A DNA stretch of 21,456 nt, from assembly GCA_018968995.1 (NCBI GenBank), contig JAGWZD010000001.1, positions 1 through 21,456 on the forward strand, written 5' to 3'. The translations under genes were made by a program, and so were the position numbers. The notes beneath the pieces are model-generated. The model searched no databases, was not told the origin of the DNA, and was given only the letters and a program-made list of their open reading frames with translations. Positions 13,307-21,428 of this stretch are shown here, piece by piece (positions within the stretch are counted from its first letter, which is position 1; each line of letters opens with the position of its first letter). The stretch comes from Bdellovibrionales bacterium. Lineage in GTDB: Bacteria > Bdellovibrionota > UBA1018.

Positions 13307-13625
13307 CCAAAAGCACTGAGTGCACAGTGCGCAACTTGGTTTCATCAATTTTTTCTAAAAGCATCAGGCATTCATATTTTAGATCAAGAACCGGAATTGG
13401 TTTGCCGTCTAAAAATTCTTTGAAATCCTTCATCGAATATTCGTAGAGCGCAAGAAAGGTTTCGATTCTCTCATCTGTAAGATCCACACGGCCATGCTCA
13501 AAATGGCCAATCGACGCTTTGGAAAGCCCGAGGTGCTTTGCCGCTTTATCTTGTGAAACTCCGCGAGATAGGCGCATGTACCTCAGCGTTTTTGCAATCA
13601 GGGTTACTTTTTTTTCTTTGTTCAT
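13293..13625 (-). CDS. XRE-type HTH transcriptional regulator
   Basis: A 110-residue protein with an N-terminal helix-turn-helix (about residues 8-62: LIAKTLRYMRLSRGVSQDKAAKHLGLSKASIGHFEHGRVDLTDERIETFLALY) and a C-terminal extension of about 45 residues (MKDFKEFLDGKPIPV... LRTVHSVLLGFVS). I chose ATG 13625 because GGAGG lies 7 nt before it; the frame is open to 13685 but the added residues are unrelated to the family. Upstream lies the segment with three TTGGCCA repeats (13743-13771), which may be its operators, and then the tRNA. As the gene nearest the tRNA on the island side it could control an integration or excision gene, but none is seen here. Confidence 0.8.
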   Translation of the reverse strand: MNKEKKVTLIAKTLRYMRLSRGVSQDKAAKHLGLSKASIGHFEHGRVDLTDERIETFLALYEYSMKDFKEFLDGKPIPVLDLKYECLMLLEKIDETKLRTVHSVLLGFVS

Positions 13626-13742
13626 TTCATTTCCTCCATGTTTAGAGGTGAAATGCTCTTTGTAGCGCTCTCCATAGGCGAACAACGCCGTCTTGGTAGA
13701 CGCCTAGAAACTGACTTGGATGGTATGAGATAGCGTGAAATC

Positions 13743-13771
13743 TTGGCCAAAAGTTGGCCAGTAATTGGCCA
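13743..13771. repeat. Three TTGGCCA repeats with 11-bp period
   Basis: TTGGCCA occurs at 13743-13749, 13754-13760 and 13765-13771, exactly 11 bp apart, so the sites lie on one face of the helix. Each contains the palindrome TGGCCA. They sit about 120 bp upstream of the XRE start at 13625 and about 125 bp from the tRNA 3' end. No coding frame in 13626-13895 is convincing. Confidence 0.6.
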
Positions 13772-13895
13772 ATTCCGGCAATGTCAGGACATTTCAAGTA
13801 ATGGAAGAAGCCGCGAGAATAGGTCTTTTGCCCGAAAACTCTGCTTATTGTTTCAATACGTTGCTTATCTTGAGGACTTCAAGACAGTAGTTATT

Positions 13896-13985
13896 TGGTG
13901 CCGAGGACCGGAATCGAACCGGTACGTCGTTATTCACAACCCAGGATTTTAAGTCCTGTGCGTCTACCAATTTCGCCACCCCGGC
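13896..13985 (-). tRNA. tRNA-Leu (anticodon UAA)
   Basis: On the minus strand the acceptor stem GCCGGGG pairs with CCTCGGC, with discriminator A and an encoded CCA (13898-13896). The D arm contains TTGGTAGACGC. The anticodon stem CAGGA/TCCTG holds the loop CTTAAAA with anticodon TAA. A long variable arm (TGTGAATAACGACG region) fits a class II tRNA-Leu, and the T arm contains GGTTCGATTCC. The 3' end points towards the AT-rich accessory region, the usual position of island integration sites. It lies 90 nt after the der stop on the same strand. Confidence 0.96.
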
Positions 13986-14075
13986 AGGAACGGAAAAAAG
14001 AGAGCTTCAGTCTGCCAAGCGTTTCTTTGTTTTGCAATCCATAAAATATCAAAGAAAACATGCGGATTTTCCAGC

Positions 14076-15467
14076 TTACTTCTTCTCACCCGTATTTCTT
14101 GTCTTTAAGAAATGAAACCGGATCGGAGAACCCGTAAAACCATACCGCTCCCGAAGAGCCCTCACCAGATGCCGGCTCAGACTGAAGTGGATCTTTTTTG
14201 GATCACTCACATGGGCAACAAAGGTAGGAGGATTTCTCCCCGACTGATGCACAAAATAAAATCTGGCATTTTCGGGGTTGTGAACTTCTGACTCTGCCCG
14301 AATGAATTCGGTCAGATCCTTTGTCGGAACCCGAACTCCCCGTTGTTCAAGGACATGATCCGCAACCCGGAACAGCCTCTCAAGCCCGATTCCCTCCGTT
14401 GCGGTCGTGAACACGAGGGGCGCATAGCCTAAAAATCGGATCTTCTTTCTCACCTCTTCTTCGGCAAGCTTCTGTGAGAACTCATCGTTTTCAACTTGAG
14501 TGTCCCACTTGTTCAGCACCAGCACCACACTGCAGCCCATTTCCTCGATCAGCCCCGCAATTTTTTCGTCCTGGTCATACACCCCTGTCTCGCCATCCAT
14601 CACCAGAAATGCAAGATCTGCGCGTTCCAGAGTCTTCCGGGTCTGAACCACCGAAAGCACTTCCACTCCTTGTTCGGTCTTGTTCTTTCGACGGATTCCA
14701 GCCGTGTCGATCACGACAAAATCCTTCCCGTGCCAGTTGATCTTCAGGTCAATCGGGTCCACCGTAGTCCCCGCAATGGGGCTCACGATGGTGCGTTTCT
14801 CGCCGCAGATTGAGTTCAAAAGGGTGCTCTTTCCGACATTGGGTTGCCCCACGATCGCGATGTGTGGAATCCTTGGAGGGCGATTGGCATCCACTTCTGA
14901 TGCCGAATCCGACTCCTCTACAAAACCGGCATTCTCATCCGCATCTTCTTCCTCTTCCTGATCCACGAAAAGCCGGTCTACTATCATCTCCTTCAAATCA
15001 TCAATCTGCAAGGCATGCTCGGCAGAAACCGGCAAAAGACTTTCGATCCCAAGCTCATAAAATTCATGCATGGACTCTTCGGCCGCATCCGAATCCGCCT
15101 TGTTCAATACCAGAATCACAGGAATGGAATCGGCAAGACCTGATCTCCGGAGCTCCTGAAACACCGAGCGATCGGACTCGGTGAGCCCAGCCTTGATGTC
15201 TACAACGAAAAGCACAATGTCCGCCTCTTTCAGCGCCGTCTTCACCTGAAGTTTGATCTCTTCCTTGAACTGCCCTTCCCCAAGGCCTCCGGTATCAATC
15301 AGGTTCACCGGATATTTTTTTGCCCGAACCCAGAACTCCGCGGGTTCCACGATCCGGTCACGGGTCACCCCCGGAGTGTCCAAAACCAGCGCGCGCTTAC
15401 GCCCCAACAATCGATTGAAAAGGCTGCTTTTCCCCACATTCGGGCGACCCACTACGACGATATTCAT
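14076..15467 (-). CDS. der: Ribosome-assembly GTPase Der (EngA)
   Basis: A 463-residue protein with two GTPase domains in tandem followed by a KH-like domain, unique to Der. Domain 1 has GRPNVGKS (7-14), DTPGVTRDR, DTGG and NKAD (about 122). An acidic linker (EEEEDADENAGF...) leads to domain 2 with GQPNVGKS (about 207), DTAGIRRK and NKWD. The C-terminal part (about 365-455: HVLEQRGVRVPTKDLTEFI... NPPTFVAHVSDP) is the KH-like domain. It acts in maturation of the 50S subunit and is essential in most bacteria. Its ATG overlaps the era stop (ATGA), so the two are translated together. It is the last protein gene of the operon. Confidence 0.97.
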   Translation of the reverse strand: MNIVVVGRPNVGKSSLFNRLLGRKRALVLDTPGVTRDRIVEPAEFWVRAKKYPVNLIDTGGLGEGQFKEEIKLQVKTALKEADIVLFVVDIKAGLTESDRSVFQELRRSGLADSIPVILVLNKADSDAAEESMHEFYELGIESLLPVSAEHALQIDDLKEMIVDRLFVDQEEEEDADENAGFVEESDSASEVDANRPPRIPHIAIVGQPNVGKSTLLNSICGEKRTIVSPIAGTTVDPIDLKINWHGKDFVVIDTAGIRRKNKTEQGVEVLSVVQTRKTLERADLAFLVMDGETGVYDQDEKIAGLIEEMGCSVVLVLNKWDTQVENDEFSQKLAEEEVRKKIRFLGYAPLVFTTATEGIGLERLFRVADHVLEQRGVRVPTKDLTEFIRAESEVHNPENARFYFVHQSGRNPPTFVAHVSDPKKIHFSLSRHLVRALRERYGFTGSPIRFHFLKTRNTGEKK

Positions 15468-16423
15468 CGGTTTTCCTTTTTTCCTTTTCCGCGAGCAAGC
15501 GAAGCCGGAGCTTCGAGTGCATAGCCAAGCCCCTTCATCTTGCGCGCCTCTCTTGTCCAGGACTCCAGCACCTTTACCCGCAATTCAAGATAAACCTTTT
15601 CCCCCATCAGGGACTCAATCTCTTCGCGCGCTTTGGTGCCGATCTCCTTGATCTTTTGCCCCTTGGCACCGATCACCATTCCTTTTTGACTCTCTCGCTC
15701 CACATGAATGAGAGCGGCGATGTGAACCGGCTTCACCTTTTCGTTGAAGGACTCGATCTCCACCGCACAACTGTACGGGAGCTCGTCTCCGAGATTCATG
15801 AAAAGCTGCTTTCGCACCAGTTCTGATACGACAAACCGCAAGGGTCGATCGGTCAGCGCCTCGGGATCATCGTAAAGCGCAGGCCCCTCGGGGAGCGTCT
15901 CGAAGATTTGATCCAAAAGAGTCTGTACGCCATGGCCTTTTTCGGCTGAAATCTCAGAAAATCCGAGAAACCTCAGTTCCGTACCCGCAAGAGCCGCTTT
16001 GACCTTTTCAACCCACGGACCGATCCAGGAGGCCAGGTCCGGATTTCGTTTGAAGAGATCGGCCTTGTTCACCACAACCATCAAGCTTGACGTGACTCCA
16101 CGCAACTGCTCGAGAACCCGTTCTTCCGCCTCGGGCTTGCTTCCGGGATCAAGCAAATAAAGAACCAGATCAGGCGCATCGAGGGCGCGCCTCACTTCCT
16201 GAATCATGAATTCATTGATGCCCCCCTCTTTCGCGCGATGAATCCCGGGGGTATCGACAAAGACAATCTGCCCACGAACTTCAGTCCGGATCCCGCGGAC
16301 CTGATCGCGGGTCGTTTGAGCCTTGGGGGTCACAATCGAGATCTGCTCGTCCAAAACGGAATTCAAAAAAGTGCTCTTTCCCACATTGGGACGTCCCACC
16401 AATGCCACCACGCCACTCTTCAT
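15464..16423 (-). CDS. era: Ribosome-assembly GTPase Era
   Basis: A 319-residue protein. GTPase domain: GRPNVGKS (10-17), the switch KAQTTRDQ, DTPGI (about 58-62), NKAD (about 119) and SAEKGHG. C-terminal KH domain with GMVIGAKGQKIKEIG (about 245-260), which binds the 3' end of 16S rRNA during 30S assembly. The length is a little above the usual 300, due to a short Lys/Arg-rich tail (ASLARGKGKKENR). Its start overlaps the rnc stop and its stop overlaps the der start, both by ATGA. The rnc-era pairing is common in bacteria. Confidence 0.97.
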   Translation of the reverse strand: MKSGVVALVGRPNVGKSTFLNSVLDEQISIVTPKAQTTRDQVRGIRTEVRGQIVFVDTPGIHRAKEGGINEFMIQEVRRALDAPDLVLYLLDPGSKPEAEERVLEQLRGVTSSLMVVVNKADLFKRNPDLASWIGPWVEKVKAALAGTELRFLGFSEISAEKGHGVQTLLDQIFETLPEGPALYDDPEALTDRPLRFVVSELVRKQLFMNLGDELPYSCAVEIESFNEKVKPVHIAALIHVERESQKGMVIGAKGQKIKEIGTKAREEIESLMGEKVYLELRVKVLESWTREARKMKGLGYALEAPASLARGKGKKENR

Positions 16424-17148
16424 TTCGGCTCCCGTTCCGCTGATCCTTCAATCTCAACCAGAGCCACCTGTGCCGCTCTTTGTTCTGCGTCCTTCTTGGA
16501 GGACCCGTCTCCCACCGCAAGCACCTTCTCGCCGACACGAACCTCGACTGAAAAAACCTTTGCATGATCAGGCCCGGTGGACCCGACAAGATGGTAAGTA
16601 GGGGTAAGTTTGAATTTGCTCTGCACGGTTTCCTGGAGCCTGGTTTTATGGTCCTGGAAAGAAATGATCGCGTTCTCCTGTCGAAAAAGCGGCGCAAACA
16701 GATACCGGACCACGGGGTAAACCGCATTGAATCCGCCATCAATGTAAATCGCGGCAATCAGCGCCTCAAAGGCGCTCGAAAGAATGGAGGGCTTCTCGGC
16801 TCCACCAGAGCGGGTCTCCCCCTTTCCCAGTCGCAAAAGAAAATTCAACTGAAGGGACCTTGAAATCTCTGAGAGGGTTTTTTCGTTCACCACGGCCGCT
16901 CTCATTTTTGAAACCTGCCCTTCTGAGGCCTCAGGAAACGCCTCCAAAAGCAGATCGGAAATCACAAGCGACAACACTGCATCTCCGAGAAACTCAAACC
17001 GTTCATTGTCCCGCTGGGCGGGATTCCGGTCCTGATGGTTCTCATGACCGAAGGAAACATGGGTGAGCGAAAGGAGCAAAAGCCTTGGATCTCCAAAGGT
17101 ATACCTCAACTGCTCCTGTAGCGATTGGATGCTCGGAGTGTCATTCAT
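16420..17148 (-). CDS. rnc: Ribonuclease III
   Basis: A 242-residue double-strand-specific RNase for rRNA processing. The catalytic domain carries the signature DNERFEFLGDAVLS (48-60, with E52 and D56) and ILSSAFEALIAAIYIDGG (122-139). The dsRNA-binding domain covers about 166-235 (KTRLQETVQSKFKLTPTYHLV... DGSSKKDAEQRAAQVAL). The start at ATG 17148 is chosen because the protein then begins like other RNases III (SIQSLQEQLRYTFGDPRLL); the frame is open further to 17310, but those residues are shadows of mtaB. It overlaps the mtaB end by 8 nt. A Ser (S125) stands where most RNases III have a metal-binding Asp (D114 in E. coli); E128 is kept. Confidence 0.93.
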   Translation of the reverse strand: MNDTPSIQSLQEQLRYTFGDPRLLLLSLTHVSFGHENHQDRNPAQRDNERFEFLGDAVLSLVISDLLLEAFPEASEGQVSKMRAAVVNEKTLSEISRSLQLNFLLRLGKGETRSGGAEKPSILSSAFEALIAAIYIDGGFNAVYPVVRYLFAPLFRQENAIISFQDHKTRLQETVQSKFKLTPTYHLVGSTGPDHAKVFSVEVRVGEKVLAVGDGSSKKDAEQRAAQVALVEIEGSAEREPK

Positions 17149-18547
17149 GAAGCGCTCCGATCCAGGAAACCTCACCGGAGGCCCGATCCACAACCCAGTT
17201 TTCCGCCTGAACTTCCACGATCGAATTTCGAAGGGACAGCTCCTCCCGCGAGGGCACAAGTACCCGCTGGTAGTCAGGAGAGTAGCCGGAAATCCAGTCC
17301 CTCTTTCCATCCGGCCCCTTCACCATCCCCTCAAGCAGGACGCCCTTGAGTTGTCTGCCTCTGGAGCCGGAAAAAAGAGACGTGAGCCGTTTCAAACTCA
17401 ATTCCTGAAGATTCCTGGCACGATCCTTTCGCTGCGAGCGCTCTACCACTTCCGGCAATCGGGTGGCAGGAGTTCCCTCTCTTTCGCTGTAGGGAAATAC
17501 ATGCAGCCGGCTCCAGGGGAGTTCCACAAGAGTGTTCCGCATGGATTCGAACTCAGCAGCGGTTTCCCCGGGAAACCCTACGATGACATCCATGCCGATG
17601 AACGGCTTACGCTTCATTTGAGAAATGCGCTTAAAGAGCTCCAAAACCGTTTCTTTGGAGTATTTCCTCTTCATGAGTTTGAGTATTTTGGACTCCGTGT
17701 GCTGAAGGGAAACATGGAAATGCGGACAAAACGACTCGTGCCTCTCCATGAGCTCGATCATTCGGTGAGAAATCTCGGTAGGGTCAAGGGATCCGATCCT
17801 AAGCCGGTCAAGATTCGTTCGGGTGAGTATCGCCTCAAGCAGTGGATCAAGCTGGAAAGATCCACTCCAATCCACTCCATAATCCCCGATGTTCGTGCCG
17901 GTCAGAACCACTTCACGGATCCCGCTGGCAACAAGCTCCTGAATCCGCTGCACGACGGCTTCGATCCTGAGACTTCGGGCCGGCCCTCTTCCATACGGAA
18001 TGATGCAATAGGTGCAAAAAGAGTCGCACCCTTCCTGGATCTTTAGAAAAGACCGCGTGCGAAAGGTGGAGCTCCCCGCAGGAAGCATCGGGCTTCCAAT
18101 TGCCCCCTCTTCCGGCAAAGGCCACTCCCGATCCATGGGATGACGGGATTTCAACTCTCCATACGAAGAAACCCCGCCTAAAATCACGGGTGCCGGGGAG
18201 TCACTTTCGAGATGATTCGCAATCAGTGCCGCAGCTTCGAACTTGTTTTGATTGCCAAGAACCGCACTCACGCCCGGAATCCTCAATGAGGCTTCCGGGT
18301 CCACTTCGGCCGCACATCCTGTAAAAATGACTCTAAGCAGAGGGTTCTTTTTCTTAAGGTCCCTCACCATTTTCTGCGACTGCACATCCGCTTCATCCGT
18401 TACCGTACAGGAATTCACAATGATGAACTCAGCGTCTTCCGGCTTCGCAGCGGTTGAAAACCCGCGAGCAAGCAGATCCGCTTCGATGGATTGCCCATCC
18501 GCGAAATTCGCCTTGCACCCGAGAGTCTTTACCATGAATTTCTTCAT
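17141..18547 (-). CDS. mtaB: tRNA t6A37 methylthiotransferase MtaB
   Basis: A 468-residue radical SAM enzyme of the MiaB family. N-terminal UPF0004 domain with cluster-binding C11 (TLGCKANFADGQ), C47 (NSCTVT) and C78 (TGCAAE); radical SAM site C174xxxC178xxC181 (EGCDSFCTYCIIPYGRGPARS); then a C-terminal TRAM-like region. The form TLGCKxN and NSCTVTDEAD points to the MtaB group, which adds a methylthio group to N6-threonylcarbamoyladenosine-37, rather than MiaB or RimO. The loop normally reading SLQSGS is SLQHTE. It follows the MnmA-like gene by 9 nt. As a sulfur-inserting enzyme it fits the preceding sulfur genes. Confidence 0.9.
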   Translation of the reverse strand: MKKFMVKTLGCKANFADGQSIEADLLARGFSTAAKPEDAEFIIVNSCTVTDEADVQSQKMVRDLKKKNPLLRVIFTGCAAEVDPEASLRIPGVSAVLGNQNKFEAAALIANHLESDSPAPVILGGVSSYGELKSRHPMDREWPLPEEGAIGSPMLPAGSSTFRTRSFLKIQEGCDSFCTYCIIPYGRGPARSLRIEAVVQRIQELVASGIREVVLTGTNIGDYGVDWSGSFQLDPLLEAILTRTNLDRLRIGSLDPTEISHRMIELMERHESFCPHFHVSLQHTESKILKLMKRKYSKETVLELFKRISQMKRKPFIGMDVIVGFPGETAAEFESMRNTLVELPWSRLHVFPYSEREGTPATRLPEVVERSQRKDRARNLQELSLKRLTSLFSGSRGRQLKGVLLEGMVKGPDGKRDWISGYSPDYQRVLVPSREELSLRNSIVEVQAENWVVDRASGEVSWIGALHE

Positions 18548-18556
18548 CTCAAATCC

Positions 18557-19594
18557 TCATCTTGCCTTCATGACCCGGGCTCCACCCAAAACTTCAGTGC
18601 CGCTTAAAAAGAGAACGGAGGCTCCTTTCAGGATCCTTGCATCGTCACCCCTCAACGGTTCTGAAACCACACCCTTCAATCTTCCACCCTCATATTGAAT
18701 CAAACGAATCATTCGCGGTGCCCGGATCTCCGATGAAATCATTCCGACATCCAAAAAACCCATCCCAGGATCCGCATCTGTAAACCAGTGCCCTTCGTCG
18801 AAATGAAATTCCTCCGTTACAATCTGATCCGATTCTTGCACAAAGACACGATCTGACTTCGGCTGAAGATCCACAATACGATAGGTTTTTCCCGGATCTT
18901 CCGGATCGAGATATTGTCGGCCGACCTTCAAGGACCCAAGGACGGCTCTTCCGAGAAGCACACCCGCAGTGGTGAAAACCTGTAGCTCGCGGGCCAGCAG
19001 AGAAGGATCGGATGAGTCCAATCGCACTTCAAGGGATTTCCAATCAAATTCAAAGTTACCGGTCATTGTTGCCGGCGCAACCTCTGCTACCAGCTTTTCA
19101 AGAAGAGTGCGGGGAATGGCCCCGATCGGTGCAATCCACCGGGAAAGCGTCTCCTGACCCAGTCCGAGAATTTCGAAAATCGGATCCATTGGAGAATCCG
19201 GACCCAGAACCACTCGCACCACACGGGAAGCAGGATCATCTTGCAGCGTCACCATGTGTCCGGTCGCAATTTTTTCCGAACCCGAGTGCCCACTCAGTCG
19301 AATCAATTCAGGGAATAGGATCTTCTTTTGAAACAGACTCTTCGCAAAGAACGGAAATCCCGAGAACCTTGCGGTGGTTCTTTCCTCCAGAAAAAATTCC
19401 CCCGCAACTGCCGCTAGATCCAGCACCTGGATTTGGATTCCGAGCTTTTTCTCCATCTCATGAATCCGCACCCTGTTGCCCTCATTGGAAAAAACGTCAA
19501 TGTGGACACCCGTCACCTGCATTCCCTGCTTCTTCAGGAGCCAGGCCGTCACCATGCTTTTTGGCCCACCACTGATTCCAACCAGTGCCCTCAT
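18557..19594 (-). CDS. MnmA-like protein lacking all cysteines (degenerate tRNA 2-thiouridylase)
   Basis: A 345-residue protein that resembles MnmA in overall layout: an N-terminal PP-loop fold (MRALVGISGGPKSMVTAWLLKKQGMQVTGV), ATGH at about residue 111 (KIATGHMVTL), and a C-terminal barrel ending VVSEPLRGDDARILKGASVLFLSGTEVLGGARV like MnmA. Several catalytic features are gone. The SGGxDS motif reads SGGPKS, without the Asp. The NxxCN and SQDICF cysteines that carry the persulfide are missing; the whole protein has no cysteine. It therefore should not make 2-thiouridine by the known mechanism. The gene overlaps the cysteine desulfurase stop (ATGA), an arrangement seen for desulfurase-mnmA pairs. 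It may bind tRNA or regulate; a true mnmA elsewhere is expected. Confidence 0.75.
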   Translation of the reverse strand: MRALVGISGGPKSMVTAWLLKKQGMQVTGVHIDVFSNEGNRVRIHEMEKKLGIQIQVLDLAAVAGEFFLEERTTARFSGFPFFAKSLFQKKILFPELIRLSGHSGSEKIATGHMVTLQDDPASRVVRVVLGPDSPMDPIFEILGLGQETLSRWIAPIGAIPRTLLEKLVAEVAPATMTGNFEFDWKSLEVRLDSSDPSLLARELQVFTTAGVLLGRAVLGSLKVGRQYLDPEDPGKTYRIVDLQPKSDRVFVQESDQIVTEEFHFDEGHWFTDADPGMGFLDVGMISSEIRAPRMIRLIQYEGGRLKGVVSEPLRGDDARILKGASVLFLSGTEVLGGARVMKAR

Positions 19595-20775
19595 GATCTT
19601 CCCCGGATCTTTTCTTGAAACAATTCCACAAGTGCACCAAGGAGAGAATCACAATCAGATACATCCGAAGCGGGCCCAAAAGAGACGCGAATCGAATTCA
19701 GCGCTTCTTCCCGACCTGCTCCCATGGACAACAGCACCCGTGATGGTTCAATGATGTTTGCCCGGCAGGCGCTTCCGTGGCTGATCGCAAAGCCCCTCAG
19801 ATCAAGGAGCTCGACCCAGTTCTCATAATTTTGAAAGCCAAGAAAACTGATTCGCGAGGTATTGCTCACACGGGTGCTTTCACGACCCCAAATCCGAACA
19901 TTTTCAAGCCTTTCATTAAGCCCGGACTCCAGCCTTGCTTGCAGGGGAGCTGTGACTGTTTGGAAGGCGATCGGATTGAGCACTTCACAGGCGAATCCCA
20001 TTCCAAGAATTCCAAGAAGATTCTCACTCCCTCCCCGAAGTCCGGCGTTCTGTGAACCGGGAAAAAGTGGATGAAATGGCGTCCCCTTCCTCCGCCAGAT
20101 GACTCCCCCGCCGGCCGGAGCACCGATCTTGTGAGAGGAGAAACTTACAAGATCAGCAGGACTTGCGGTCAAATCCAGGGGGATTTTGCCCCACACCTGG
20201 GCTCCATCCAGATGAAGGGTTGATGGCAAGGGTAAACTCACCAGAGTCTCCCTCAATGCCCCGAGGTCCGTGAGAACTCCGGTTTCATGATTGGCCCAAA
20301 ACAAGCTGATTCCCAGATGAAAGATGCCATCATCCTTGGCTTCTCTTGCCAAATCAGAGAGCCTGGCCATGTCGTGGTTTCCGGCAGGAGTGAGGGGAAG
20401 AGTCCGCACCCAGAGATGGGGATGACTTCGCTGAATGATTTCAAGAACGTCGAAGCTGGCGGAATGTTCAGCCGCACCCACAATGAGTCCGAAACCGGAT
20501 TGGACGAATGAATGAAGAATTGCTTGATTCGCCTCGGTACCCGATGAGGTGAAAATCAGATCATCGGGAGTCACGTTCTCTCCGAAGCTGCGCGAAATTT
20601 TCCCCGCAGATTGGAAGAGCACATGATGCTCCCGTTGTCCTAGACGATGACGACTGGAAGGGTTGGCCAGTCCAGCTTCTTCGTTTTTCAGGTACTCAAT
20701 GAGTCGTTCTCGAACGATGCCGGAAATTCCGGCCGAGGCATTGTAATCAAGATAGCGGACGTTCTTTTGCCACAT
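19591..20775 (-). CDS. Cysteine desulfurase (NifS/IscS family)
   Basis: A 394-residue PLP enzyme that takes sulfur from cysteine for Fe-S clusters or tRNA thiolation. Visible motifs: LDYNASAG near the start, SSGTEANQAIL (about 77-87), the His in AAEHSAS, NHETGV, HLDGAQVWGK, the PLP lysine in SFSSHKIGAPAGGG, LRGGSENLLG, and the active Cys in SHGSACRANIIEPSRVL followed by IRVSFG. The Cys sits in a short loop. Differences from IscS (LDNNATT becomes LDYNASA, RSGT becomes LRGGS) suggest a divergent member, so I do not assign a symbol. It overlaps the rrf2 stop by 29 nt and the MnmA-like start by ATGA, as in cymR-yrvO-mnmA of Bacillus. Confidence 0.9.
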   Translation of the reverse strand: MWQKNVRYLDYNASAGISGIVRERLIEYLKNEEAGLANPSSRHRLGQREHHVLFQSAGKISRSFGENVTPDDLIFTSSGTEANQAILHSFVQSGFGLIVGAAEHSASFDVLEIIQRSHPHLWVRTLPLTPAGNHDMARLSDLAREAKDDGIFHLGISLFWANHETGVLTDLGALRETLVSLPLPSTLHLDGAQVWGKIPLDLTASPADLVSFSSHKIGAPAGGGVIWRRKGTPFHPLFPGSQNAGLRGGSENLLGILGMGFACEVLNPIAFQTVTAPLQARLESGLNERLENVRIWGRESTRVSNTSRISFLGFQNYENWVELLDLRGFAISHGSACRANIIEPSRVLLSMGAGREEALNSIRVSFGPASDVSDCDSLLGALVELFQEKIRGRS

Positions 20776-21259
20776 CCGGACTCACGCTTCCTGCACCAGC
20801 CGATCCCTTGATCAACTGAGTTGCGGACTTCGGAAGCTCTTGTTGGCCCCGTGCCTTACGGATGAGATCCCCGACACTGGTTGTCGTGAGATACTCCTGC
20901 ATGATCGTTCCCAGATTCTCAAAGTAACTTTTGGTAAGAACGAACTCCACGGTGTCGCTCTTGAGATCACCAGATCCAATCAGATCCTTGGCAGGATTGA
21001 TGTTCTCGCCCACACTGGTGAGAACTTCTTTTACAGAAATCTCATCCATGGTGCGTGCAAGCACGTACCCGCCACCTGGACCACGAACGGACTTCACAAC
21101 AGACCCCTTGCGGAGACGGCGGAAAAGTTGCTCGAGATAATGCAGTGAAATGTTCTGGCGTTCGGAAATCTCCTGAAGACGAACAGGCTTGCCGTTCGAA
21201 TGAAAGGTAAGATCCAAAATCGCACGTACCGCGTACCGACCTTTTGATGTTAAACGCAT
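20747..21259 (-). CDS. Rrf2-family transcriptional regulator (IscR/CymR-like), without cysteines
   Basis: A 170-residue regulator. The winged helix at residues 1-75 (MRLTSKGRYAVRAILDLTFH, LQEISERQNISLHYLEQLFRRLRKGSVVKSVRGPGGGYVLAR) is a close match to IscR-type Rrf2 proteins. The region that binds the [2Fe-2S] cluster in IscR through three Cys and a His is present as a segment (about 90-115) but has no Cys, and the whole protein has none. It therefore should act without a cluster, like CymR. AGGAGGT lies 9 nt before the ATG. It leads the operon with the cysteine desulfurase, so it probably controls sulfur or Fe-S supply. The inverted repeat at 21346-21428 may hold its operators. Confidence 0.92.
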   Translation of the reverse strand: MRLTSKGRYAVRAILDLTFHSNGKPVRLQEISERQNISLHYLEQLFRRLRKGSVVKSVRGPGGGYVLARTMDEISVKEVLTSVGENINPAKDLIGSGDLKSDTVEFVLTKSYFENLGTIMQEYLTTTSVGDLIRKARGQQELPKSATQLIKGSAGAGSVSPDVAKERPLS

Positions 21260-21345
21260 GTGTAAATACCTCCTGCGCCAAATAAATGACCTATCGCTCA
21301 GCCCTCATAACTGATCGTTCATCTCTTCTATCATTGGCTGTGTTT

Positions 21346-21428
21346 TAGAGTCAACTATATTGTTGTTGTAGAAAAAATATAATTTTATTCAATAAAAACA
21401 AATACTTGTAATAATAGATTTGACTCTA
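21346..21428. promoter_or_regulatory. Widely spaced inverted repeat upstream of rrf2, candidate operators
   Basis: Perfect 9-bp arms TAGAGTCAA (21346-21354) and TTGACTCTA (21420-21428), 65 nt apart in an AT-rich segment. The left arm read on the minus strand begins ATAGTTGACT, like the first half of an IscR type 1 site. TTGACT followed 17 nt later by ATAGAA on the minus strand could be the rrf2 promoter. Confidence 0.45.

Noticed and set aside
13313..13330. Inverted repeat GCACTG/CAGTGC
   Set aside because: It lies inside the coding end of the XRE gene, is short, and has no terminator tail.
13743..13952. 69-codon plus-strand frame ending in CRGPESNRYVVIHNPGF
   Set aside because: Its end is the antisense of the tRNA-Leu gene, a well-known spurious translation, and the rest covers the TTGGCCA repeats without a ribosome site.
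17149..17310. Longer RNase III start at 17310
   Set aside because: The extra 54 residues lie in mtaB, are unlike any RNase III and lack a ribosome site.
17063..18046. 327-codon plus-strand frame opposite mtaB
   Set aside because: Antisense shadow of the conserved mtaB gene, with no recognisable domain or ribosome site.
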